Shown: piece after piece, positions 21,185 through 32,500 of the stretch
Layout: each line of letters begins with the position of its first letter
How positions within the stretch are numbered: the first letter of the stretch is position 1
Assembly (NCBI GenBank): GCA_020809705.1
Contig: CP085825.1
Location: 806,001-870,000, forward strand
Source of the DNA: Calonectria ilicicola
Taxonomy: Eukaryota > Ascomycota > Sordariomycetes > Hypocreales > Nectriaceae
Reading direction: 5' to 3'
Length of the DNA: 64,000 nucleotides
The notes under the pieces: model-generated
What the model saw: only the letters and a program-made list of their open reading frames with translations
Told to the model about the DNA's origin: nothing
Databases searched by the model: none
Program-made: the position numbers and the translations under genes

Positions 21185-22310
21185 CTATTTCTGGCGAACA
21201 GCACACTTCCCACTAGTGCAAGTAAGGTCGTCAGAGCAATCTTGCGCAGTTGAGCAAGTAGCCCCTATCAACAAAAGTCAGCCCAGCCATCGTAAAAAAT
21301 TATGAATCTCTGATTTTATCATACCTTTGCAGTGGCCAACCCATGTGCAGGTTTCCTGGCTGTCCGCGCTATCGCTGATTGATGGAGTGTAGTAAGCTGT
21401 GCCGTTACCGGTTCCATTGCGTCCGATGCGCTCAATGAGGCTGTCTCCCATGGAAACAAGACTCTTGTGGAAATCATCAAAGTTCCCTGCGTCCCATTGG
21501 GCGCCGTCTTGACCAGGAACCGCATCAGATCCTGTAAATGCAATGTAGAGAACGTCCTCGGGATTGTGGCTCGATCCATCTGCATCTGACGCCGACATAT
21601 TTGTGCCATAGCATGCGGTGGCCAAAGACAATGAGACCTCGCCAACGCTGGCCCTCTCACCGTCGTCGCCATTTACATCGCCCCAAATACCGTAAAACTA
21701 AGTCATGGGTGTCAGAAATCCTGCCGATGTAGTCACAGTGCACTTCATCGACTTACCATATTATCACCACACACAACAGCCATAATGCTTGCCTCTTCGA
21801 CGCCATATTCCTGTGGAACGAAGGTGTTCCAATCCCCAGAGCCATCATTCCCAAAGACGACATAAGAGTGCACATGCGGGTTCAAGTCGTCTACTGTAAC
21901 ATTGTATGCCTCAATAATTCTTCTGACGCTTGTTCTAGACTGGGTCGTGGTTGAACCACCGCATCGTCCGTCATCCTGGGGACCTCCTTGTTCACCGTCG
22001 CAATCGATATCCATGTTGGAAAACGTCCCGCGATTTCCCTGGAGGTAAATGATGCCGTGATCTTCGAGATGATCTCCGCAGTAAGATGTTTCTTGTGAGG
22101 CTCAGTATTTGGCTCTATTCACTAATTATATCCTCTCTCGAACTTACCGCCATTGTCAAATTGTGAATTGTAGAAACCGCTGGCAAGCTGGTCGGAGCAT
22201 TGCCCTTTTGCTTTGACCTGGTTGTAAAATGTGCGGACGTTATCAGGGACTTGGAGAGCAGTCGCAGCAGAAACAAGAAGCAAAGGTAAGAAAGAGTGAA
22301 GATAATGCAT
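21185..22310 (-). CDS. Secreted endo-chitosanase, GH75
   Basis: Four exons read downward: 22310-22148, 22091-21757, 21697-21325 and 21264-21185. The introns are 56, 59 and 60 nt. 316 residues. It cleaves chitosan outside the cell. A signal peptide is visible (MHYLHSFLPLLLVSAATA). Family landmarks are NMDIDCDG with the Gly/Asp-rich stretch after it, the HSYVVFGN strand, IMAVVCGDNM, and WGD...VGEVSLS. Asp173 and Glu186 lie 13 residues apart, the same spacing as the Asp/Glu catalytic pair known for the Fusarium solani enzyme, so they are probably the active-site acids. The last exon adds a short tail with paired cysteines (GHCKGATCSTAQDC, then two more Cys). Likely used to degrade fungal or own-wall chitosan. 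Confidence 0.93.
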
Positions 22311-25300
22311 GGCGAAAGAGTGAATGTAACGAGCGAGATGAATGAATTCACTGAACAAAATCTGAATAAAAATATCGGCGATCAAAAGCCACCAGTGCTT
22401 AACCCGACACAACTAAAAGAATGAATAGTGCCAATCTCGCAGATGCCAGAAATCATGTCTTTTAAATTATGAGACCGATTGATTCAATGCTAATTATTAA
22501 AAAGATGAGGCCACCAACTGCCTTGTTGGTTCTTGGCCCCGATCCTTCGAGCAATAGTTCCAGAGAAGCTGAAACCTGTTCCGCCATGTTAGCGCCCCTA
22601 ATTCACATCCAAAATCCAAATAAAAGATGCCAAGACAAAGCCCTTTGGCATGTGACAAATAGAATCACAGCCACTGCCATCAAATCGTGCTATTTCTTCC
22701 AATTGTGTCCTGAAGAGTCTGGACTGAAAAGGATTCGGTCAGGCGGTTTCGGCCACCTTAGGTTAGCAGGCAGCCACAACCCCATGGTGTTTCAAACCCC
22801 AGTCCAATTTATTCGAAAAGTTCATCTCGCGAATACATCCTTCTCGGTTAATGATCCAGTGCAAGTGACGGCTTTACGGGAAAGAGAAGCACGGATGGCA
22901 TAAAGTGGTTGACAATTGGCCAATATTCGAGCCCATGATTCATCCCAGGATAAATGACCTGAAAATTGACCAAAGCCACCAGAAGATTTGTTGTGGATTA
23001 AATCACACTCCTTCAGCCACAATCCTCCTGCAGTTTTTATTGCGCGTGAAATCTTCTGCAGGACAAGGTCGTAAAAGAAGAGTCTTCATGTACGCTGACG
23101 TATGTACCAAGTGCATAGATAAAACTATTTAGCTGAAGCCCTTCTAGAAAAGCCCCAAGGAAATCCTAGAGTCATCGTTTTATTTTTTAAGAAATAAGAT
23201 CATACATTTATAATTTTTTTATTCTGGTTTGTAGGCTTAATTTTATGTACTCATTGCAAAATGTGTATGTGTGTGCGCAAGAAGAACTCGACAGGATTGC
23301 TCAACACGACGCGCACATTAATTCCTCGTGGTAGGTGTAAACATTTGAGTACTAACCTTCCATTATAATAACTTTATCTACAGGTTCTTTCCATTATCCT
23401 AGAAAATACCCCACTCTCTTATTGGTGGTACCTACAGTTTAGTTTGCTGGCCAAAGTCAAACTGGCCAAGACAGATCGACCTCAAGTGGATACAACAATG
23501 ATCTAGTCATCGAATATTGACATGATAAAAATTTTACCACTGCATACGATTCCACAAGTTCGGATATCGTGGAAAGTAAGGTATGGAATAAAGTTGAGAC
23601 TCATTAGTTGAGATCAACACATCAGTTCAATCAACATCCTGCAACCTGCAAACATCCTGTTGAATATGGGCAAACACTTGGAATATAAGCATCAAGTTTC
23701 CACTTCTCAATCACATACGACCATAGGTGCTAGAGAGCTCGGGGTCCCGTCCGCTCCCCCATCGATAAGCTAGCAACCGGCGGATTAGTAGTTGGGTCGG
23801 TGATGACTAGCGAATCCCCGCTGTTGTATGTCTTCTTTTTTTTTTCTACTTTAGAGTTTTGATGCCCTTTCTTGTTCATTTCGTGATGCTATAAAAGGCT
23901 TCTTATTCCCGGCGAAATAGCACCCAGTGGGGAAGGCATCAATCTAGGTTTTACAATACCGTCGCATCGGGCGCAACATTAGAGTTAATGATATTTTGCT
24001 TCATCCACTCTACCCCGGAAAATAATAATTGTGGTGTTTGTAATTTTCTAGAAACTTGGAACAGTGACTCATGAGATAAATGTCTGGGTTGCAAGCAATA
24101 AGCCAGGTGTGCCATGTAAATCTAATTTGCTGTTCATTTGGCAGTGCGTATAACTCACCTAGGATGAATCAACTTGAGCATATTATATCTTGGCATTAAT
24201 TGTGTCAATTCTTCATAATACTAAAATCATTATAATTGTTTTTTTTTCTAAGCTTCATTATAATGATCCGAGATTCTACGATGTCAAAATATTGCGCAGT
24301 GTGGAATCACTTCGGTCGTTCATATCAGATCATTCTACAACACCACGCCTGACACGCGAGGTTCTCAATTTCTTCAATTCTCGTACATGGGTGTTAAAGA
24401 TGTTGCAGCCGTAGTGAGGAAATTTCACCTCCACTGTTATCCGAAGACTTAAGGATGCTGGTCACCGTTCCAGTCCACGAAAGGCAGGTAGGATAAATCG
24501 GCACGCTGTCTCGTGAGATCTTCAGCACATCACGGTACACATATGCATGGAAAAACTATAAAATGAGAAATACAGCATTCCGAATACGGCATTACTTAAT
24601 GATTACAAGGTTGTATGAGAGCAAGTGGGGTCGAACCATTGGAGGTGCAAAGATGTAGGGTAGATCATCAGACATGAGAAAAATTTGGTCTCGGCAATCG
24701 ATGGAAATTAGATTTCTTGGCTCAACAGAGTCAATTATCGTCTTCGTTCGATGAAGGATCTGTCTGACAGCGGTGTGGATCTTACATGCTGCAAATGGCA
24801 ATTCGAGTCACATTCAGCTCCTCTTGACAGCAAGGGACAGCGTGGAACCAATTCACGAAGCAACCCCCCCATCCATGGGTGAAGGGTGTGTTGTTGTGAA
24901 TCTAAGCGCCGTCTCATCACAACAACAAGGACATGGCCTGATGGCAGCGGAATAAAATTTTCACGGACATAATGCTTCTAGTGTGCTTCCTACGAGAGCG
25001 GAGTCAGCGAGAGCGTAGATCACGAACAAGGCCGATGCAGAGCAGTCTCATAGCGAGGAAAGCCCGAGATACCACCAGGTGTTTGAGCTTTTCCGGGGAC
25101 ACAGACATGGGCATCGAGGTCAGAGAGCTGCACTGGCGGAGGCTGGTCACACGACTGCCTGCCAGTTGTCGATGCGGAACGCCCATGGGAGCTGGGATGT
25201 GCTGGCCATGGTGTTGTTCTAGACGGAGTCTGGTAACCTCCAAGATGGAGCCATTCGCGGCTGAACAGGCAGTACACGCAGGTACATTGGCATCGTGAAG

Positions 25301-25981
25301 CAGACGAAGCTTCTTTGGGGTAGCGAAGTGGGTTTTGGACCCTGGATTTTTCTCATTTCCTTATGGTCCGTGAGTGCAGTGAACGGCGGACGGGTTTTCT
25401 CATGAGGCTGTTAAGATGTCAACGGGGTCCGTGAACTGTGGATAGGCGGGTGGCTAGTGTCGAAACGGAGGCTAATTTGATGGGGAAGAAGGAAATTTTC
25501 TTCGTTATGACGCAGTTCCGCGAGTATTGTCGCAGCCAAGTGGAGGAAGAGGCTCCGTGAAACCACGCGACAGAGCTCGGAGCGGTCCACTTGGAGTTCG
25601 GATGACACAGGAAAAATAGATTCGCCGCACAAGCCAATTCAATCCGACCGCAGCAGCTCCCGAATCAACGCCCTGTTTTTCGTCAGCAATTTTGCACTGA
25701 CGACCAATCCAGACATCAGACCACCCCATCACCAACCCTCGTCTCGAACGACACGCCCGGGCATCCACTTTCGCCAAGCGTCGCCTCTTTGCTCTGTCCT
25801 CTTTCCTCGCTCGCTTCGGAATTGGCGACGACTTCGTCCCTCTGCATCAATCAATCCTCGACCGCCCGCCTCACACACACCCCCCGACCAGTCTCCGAAC
25901 GGCCCGCCGACAATCCACCGGCGTACCCCCGGAGCCCGATTGCCCATTGCCCCCGACCCAGCGTCCGAGAGACCCGCAAAG
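22311..25981. other. 3.7 kb gene-poor region, AT-rich in its left part
   Basis: 22.3-24.9 kb is clearly AT-rich compared with its surroundings, with many TA-containing runs and no frame of more than 144 codons. I recognise no transposase or reverse-transcriptase fragments. From about 25000 the base composition rises to the local norm and 25700-25981 looks like the COX16 promoter and leader. Confidence 0.45.
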
Positions 25982-26541
25982 ATGCCGACCTTTCAGAGCA
26001 AGAAGTTCCGCTCCGCGGCCGATATGAACTCGATTGGCATGCGTTATCGCCGTCTCATGGCCAAGCATCCGTTCCTCACCTTCGGCCTGCCCTTCCTGTC
26101 TGTCATCATCGCTGGCTCCTTCGTCCTCACCCCCGCCACCGCCATCCGGTACGAGCGCTACGACCGCAAGGTGCGACAGATGACAAAGGATGAGGAGCTC
26201 AATGTCCGGCGATCACCAAGAAAGGTGGACATGAAGGAGGAATATTATGTGCGTGTTTTTCTTTTTCTTTTTCTGCCTCCCCCTTTCCCCCTCCCCTTCT
26301 CTCTTTTCCCTGTATCAATGTGCGATCTCGATCCCCATCTCGATGTAGTTCTAGAATCACTTGCCCGACTCATGAGGGGTCAGGGACGGGACGGGATCTT
26401 CCAGCAGCATGGCTGGCTGAACTTGATCTAAAAGCTGACCACTTGTTCCGCATTCAGCGACTAGCTGGTAGGGATCTCGATGACTGGGAGCAGAAGCGTG
26501 TAGAGCGTCTGCCTGGTGAAAACGATGGCGTGTTGCGATAA
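25982..26541 (+). CDS. cox16: COX16, cytochrome c oxidase assembly protein
   Basis: Two exons, 25982-26248 and 26458-26541, joined in phase 0 by a 209-nt intron (GTGCGT...CATTCAG) containing a long C/T tract. 116 residues, the usual size. COX16 is a small single-pass protein of the mitochondrial inner membrane that helps cytochrome oxidase assembly, in particular maturation and insertion of Cox2 with its copper centre. Seen: a basic N-terminus (FQSKKFRS, MRYRRLMAKHP), one membrane segment at about 31-50 (FLTFGLPFLSVIIAGSFVL), then a charged intermembrane-space part with RYERYDRKV and, in exon 2, LAGRDLDDWEQKRVERLPGE, which carries the conserved DWE/RVPR-like end of the family. The joined frame matches the family well. 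Confidence 0.92.
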
Positions 26542-29500
26542 AAAACTGCCCTGGATCTCGATCGCCTGCAGCTCGGTTCAGAAGTCATGACGGCGTTATG
26601 CGAAGGCGTCGCCAATCACGGTGCCCCACGCAACCCATGCGGCTCGCCCTGTCGCAGGGAGAAAAGAAAGCACACCACCCCATTCAATAATTGACGTGAT
26701 GCATGATAGTTGGAATTTCGGGCGTTTAGCGACTGGGGTTTCGAGTCTTGTTTCTTCTTTGTCAGTTCATTGGCGCATTAAGGGATGGAGCGCGCAAGAT
26801 TGCGGCCAAGGAGTGACTTTGACTTACGTCAACCGCCATGTGGATGGCTGTTGCGGGCGGCATCAGAGTCAATGATGAAATCAATGCATGCCGGATAGGC
26901 ACGGTTGAAACGGCCAGAAGGCCGGGCCGCAGCGCGCAGCCCACGAAACGGGTGCGTGCATGGACATGCGCTCGAGTTGTTTCAAGACTGCTGGTGTATG
27001 AGTAACTGATCGTCGTCGCGTCAGCAGCTTGCGCAGCAAAGCCCTCTCTGGCGCATTCCCGAGCAATCCGTAGCCCTGGTAGACAATGTTTGACTTTGAT
27101 GGCTAAAAATCATCATGATGGTGTATCGTCAGCTGATGGGCGCAGTCTGATCCAAGCTCTTTCCCCCTTGCTCCCAAGTGCGTCGTAGTTGATTGATAAC
27201 TTTGCAATTGTCCAAGTTTGGGTAGCAATGAGTTTAATTGCGACCGAAACAATGCGGTGGTTGCTCTATTTTCTCTATTTGCATGCTAGTGCGCGTATGC
27301 AAGCAAACCGTATTTGCTGAGCAAAGTGTCTGTGAGCATCCCGCGGACTTTTTAGGCTACGAGGTGTCCAATCCTGTAATGTCAGGTTAGAGGTTGTCTT
27401 GGCAATGATCGCCATGCTTGCAGGCAGTCCTCTCCCAGCCCCACAAAATCCCAGCCAAGTCGTTAATCTCGTGAGCTCGTCAAGGATAAGAGAGCCACGC
27501 ATGTAGGCTCACGGGAAACAGTGGTCATATCATATTAAAGTAGTGGTCAAAGTTGGTCGTGAGGCCTGAGCTAGGCCAAGGTCAAATGGGTTGGGGACGC
27601 GCCGCTCAACGCTACAGAGGCGGGAGGAGATGACATTTCGCGAACTCTCCGTGGCAGTCCCGTGGCGGCCGGCTGAACGGGAGGCCAGTGGATGTTTTAG
27701 CTCCAAGCGGTTCGGCGTATACGCAACTTAGCGCTACGTACTGCTCTGTTAGGCTTTGGTGAGAGTGCGCAAAAGGCGAAAGGACAAAGGGCGGCGCGGC
27801 CTGTATCCATTTTTGGAGTGCCACACCACCACCGCCGCAAGAACACGACGACCATCTGACTGGGACTGGCAGCCAAAAGTCCGGATGTTCAGTATCCGTA
27901 AGCTTTGACAGAGATAGTTTCGGTGTTGGATCCCCAGTTTGGCCGCGTCGATCCGATTCACTTGTTGGTGGCACGCCCGGGGGGAAATCGAGGGGAAATG
28001 GATCATCATTGATTCAAAAGCACCCGCGACGACTGTGACTGTGATTGTGACCCGATTCGCAGATGTGCAACTGGGAAACAGGAATCGAGATCAGGCCCGG
28101 CTCTGATCGCCCCTTTTTCGCTTACAAGAGGCAAAAGAACTGCGTCATGCTGGTAGTTGTGACGTTGACGCGTTAAGTGATGTGGCAGTGGTGGTTAGAG
28201 AAGATGTGAATCGCACATGGGTTGTCGAAAGGGGGATCCACAGGGGCTAGCCAATGGGAAGCAACGGCGCACTGCCCGGTTGTAAAGAGGGAGACCTTGG
28301 GGAACTTGGAGAAACCTTGGCCATTGGGACGACGATCATGATTATCAAACAGGAGAGATATGCGTCTGTGTGTCTTGGGATATGCTTACTCCAAGTGACT
28401 TTCCAACTCCAACGCTACTGTGTGCTGCGTGTGCGGAGGAGGTGCGGCGCTTCAAACTCTCGGGATGTCAGCCACCAATACCATGGTACAGCGCGGTACA
28501 GGGTAATACAGCGAGGGTACATGACACCACCACACCACATTCTGGACTCAAGGCTCAGACAACCCCCGAGAAAACCTCCAGCTGGTCGGGCTGAGATAGA
28601 TTTAGATTTAGATCCCGAAGCCTTTCGGACGAATGGTCAGTGCATGGTTTTGTCTTGGGTGTCCGGAAGCTGGTCCCGGACGAGCCTGTTGAACGAAACC
28701 AGGAACAAAAAGAAAATCAAAGACACCGTTTCGACCGACGGCGATGTACGTGAGGCCACCAGCCAGCATCGTAAAGGCACCCACAAACTAACCACGGACG
28801 CCTAACTCTCACGAAAGCCGGGAGGCGCAAACTCCAAAAAAGCATATTCCAAATTGGGGTCATTGGGATTTGACATGGTCTTCGGCTCTTGCCAAGGTCC
28901 CTTGGCCACCAGCTTACAAGGAACCTCGTGAAGTCTAAAAATTTATTCGTTTTCGGGGACGAGACGCTCCTTCGTTCGAACCACAGCTGCCATCGACGGG
29001 GACCACCCCGGCTGCGGATAATGCGGAGACAGAGTCTCATCGATCCGAATTGGTGGGTTTTTAGTTTGGGCAGGGGAAGCCCTGGGGCATCAGCCCGCAT
29101 GGATGTGCTTCCCTTTTCCTTATGATTTGAAATTGGTTGAAACATCATGATGATGGCTGAATGTCGACGATATTTGCCGAGAAAGGCACGGCGGAGTTAT
29201 CGGCGCTGAGGCTTGGGCATTGGGCAATCGGTCCCCATCACATCAGCCCGCAAAAGAAAAGTCAAACGATCCAGTTCGTCCCAACGATCTGGCCGACTTG
29301 GATTTGGATCGAACCCCTGGCCACTGCCTAGGAGACAGAGTTGCATGCGTAGCATGGCCCTGTTACCAGCTGGACGGGACCTGAGGCTGACCGATGGCTG
29401 GAAAGTGAGCCCATACCCATGGCATGGCACATTGTTTTTTCCTTTTTGTAGTGGCCCAAGGTGTCGGAGACTCGGCAGCCTCACGCTATTGTTCGCTGAA

Positions 29501-32500
29501 TATGAGATTTTGCGATGCAGATGAGATGTTAGGATCCATCCGGGGACCCGCCGATGGGGCACCAAAAACAAAACCCGACCAGGGCCACAATTTTGAATAA
29601 GCAACGATAGGGCGCGATTGCAACAGGAAAAGAAAACACATCAGTAATCATGAATCCTTTGCTGACTGCAGCGGCCTGCGCCCGGTTCCCGGGGAGCTGG
29701 TTGATCTCGATTCCCAATCTTGGGGGTCCCACCACGAACACGACATCGACGACGAACTCGATGTGTTGAGGAGGCTCGAGAGCATTGCCACAGGCCTGTT
29801 CTCGGCGGTGAATGGCTACCAACTCGGGGACCAGTGCAGGCTTGGAGGTTGACAGCGACGCCACGCCCGCAGCGCTGGGGCCAACGAGAGCCAACCGATG
29901 CCGTGCACGCTCGATGGCGAGCAGGGTGACGGCTACCGGCAGTACATTAGCAGCTGAACTTGCATACGCATGCGTGAGGCGCAGGAAATCATGGGAAAAG
30001 AGCCTGGAGGCGATCAATTGAGGCCGCTTATACGAGCGCACTCCGTACCGTCGCAGCATTTCGCCGACCATGGCCCTCTTTGGCTCTCTTTGACCCTCTT
30101 TGGGCCTCCTTGGCCCTCTGTGGCTCTCCCTCACACACCCCACCGCTCCGGCTATTAAACAGGCGGACAAAGACGGAGGGGGGCGGGGCGATGAACGGAC
30201 TCGCGCCTCTGGGGACGGAGCGGGACGCAAGTGCTCTCGATCTGGCGGTGAAAACACTCTAAGGTCAATCGCCCTCAGTAGTTTCCCACTACTTGGGGGA
30301 GGGGGGAGGGGCACCTGTCGCTCCGTCATAGGAAACACTTAGCGAGCCCAGCGATAAGAAATGCCGTGCCTGACTACCAGCTCGAACCCCGCGGATAGCG
30401 CGAGTGCAGTTTTTTTTTTTTTTTTTTCAAGACACACTCCTACTCCTACGGGTGATTAACGCACTCGCTGCAGTGTGGAATGCTGAGATTGGAGTGAGAC
30501 CTATGTGGAGGAGGAGGGGGGGCAAGAATGAGTGACAGCTCGGCGCGGCGAATAGGGATGGAGGATCAACGCGGAACCAATGAGAGCGGGAAGTGGATGG
30601 TGTTAAACACTGAGACATGGGCAGATATTGACAAAGCCTAGACCAGCCCACGCAAAGAGAGAGAGCCAACGTGCAGCAAATGTGTTAGACATGCAGCCTA
30701 CAGCTGCGGGACCCCCTCCAAAGACGAAAAGACGGGCTCTCCTCTCCCACCCCGTGTGCGCCAGGCGTTCCTTTGACGGGAAGCCATAGACGGCAGACGG
30801 TATTGGCAATTATCGTAGCGTCCGGCGCTGTCTCTAGGCCAGCATGAGTGGTTGCAGCTGTCAGAGAGTCCAGAATGCATCTGGGGCAGATGACCGGTGG
30901 TGTGGCATGGGGATAGTCTCATGCATGATGCAGACGAGATTGACACCGCAGCTGTCATGGCCCCTCCTTCATGTACGTGATGGCGATGGTGGGCTTTAGT
31001 CCTGGAGGATGCAGGTACAAGGGCCGCCCTAATGGTGACCTATGGTCTATGGGCCTCAAACCTGCGATTGAGGCCACCCATCACCGCCTTTACAGCTACC
31101 AGGCCACAGGACTCTAGGATGCCTTCGTCCTAGCACATGGCCGCCGTCGGTATTGTTCCTCACTCGCCAGAGTCCTTTGCTGTATGCAAGGGCGAATAAC
31201 GGGGACGAATAGCCCAATCAGGGACAAACTTAGAGAACGCCACCCCGAAGCCCCCTCCCCCCAAGAGTCAGAGAGGACTTAGTCACGCCCCCCTCACCGA
31301 TTTTATAGTTGAGAGCAAGCTAGGCACTCGAAACCCCTAGTGGTGCCTGTTTTGGATATGGATGCGAGGCAGCTCACACACACAAAGCATCTCTCCCACA
31401 CACACTTTAAAAAAAAGGCATCACGAGGCTGCCAGCCCCCCCACTCTGACTTTCCGAGTCGGGCATGGCGGCCGCCATGGGAGTCGGGACGAGACAGACC
31501 AACAGAGGCGCAGGGTCAGTGAGCATGCCGAGCCGTGCGACGGAGCCTCGATGGTCTGCGTTCGTCGCCGTTTAGTCACGACGCAAGGGAGAGGAATGAC
31601 GATAGGTCGCGAAACGAGAGTTTCGACGAGCGGGAAAAGTAGGAATTAAGCTACGCACCGTCGATATCGCGACAGCACAACGTGAGCGGTGAACAGCATC
31701 ACCGTCTTTTTGCATTGAGGAATCTGGAAATTGGAAACAGTCGTCTCGTCTTGTTTTATTAATGTGAGATTGAGCTATCATGTTTAGCTTCAGAGCCAGA
31801 GGTGAAGCCGTTTTGTTCGCCGCATTCCCAGCTAGAAGCCCCCAGCTGACAGGAAATGCTGCACGAGACTTGGCCCGGGGGGCGTGTGTCTTGGTGTTGA
31901 GGCTGAGCCAGGTGCCGTTTAGACCCAGATTCAGGAACCAGGAACGGAAATCTGCGGCTGGCTCTTCAGGCCCCCTGGCTTTCTCCGAGTCCTGCACATG
32001 CATCACACTGCAAGGCGGCCAAGGCAGCCAAAACCTGGTGAAATTGTGGTGTTTTTACCCTACAGACGAGGTAAGGTGTACCGTTCCGTATGCGGTGCGT
32101 GCACGGGTTGGGTTGGGTTGGTTGACTCTCCCCCCACCCAATAGAGCGTCATCGTTGCCGCATGTGAGGCGGAGAAGGCAGCAGACCAAACAAATGTTTC
32201 GCAGGCCTCGAGGTCTAGATGCATGAATGTGTGAAGATCTCTGTTTCGCCTTTTCTTTCTTTCTTGCTTGCATGCATGCAGGAGAGCGACTGTGTAAAAC
32301 CCGCTTGCTTTGCTTACCTACTTTGCTTTTTTTTACTGGTTCCCTCCCCAGAGTTACGTACACGTTGAAAGTCGGCGAGACAATGCCAATGTAATCGGGC
32401 AACACAGCAAAAACCCACACATTGACGCAGAAAAAAAAAGAGACTGCAAAGACACGATAATGATGGGCTCTTGATGCCCAATCAGCCAAAACATAGACCG

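Noticed and set aside
29529..30338. 269-codon minus-strand open frame in the large desert
   Set aside because: It starts at GTG, is Pro/Arg/Ala-rich in GC-rich DNA where long chance frames are common, and shows no domain. Kept only as a place to look first.
30362..30385. Sequence resembling a tRNA T-loop (CTCGAACCCC)
   Set aside because: The neighbouring bases do not form a T-stem, and no acceptor or D-stem can be drawn at tRNA spacing.
32100..32125. TTGGG repeats reminiscent of telomere repeats
   Set aside because: Only three short copies, and not the TTAGGG unit of filamentous fungi; ordinary simple sequence.
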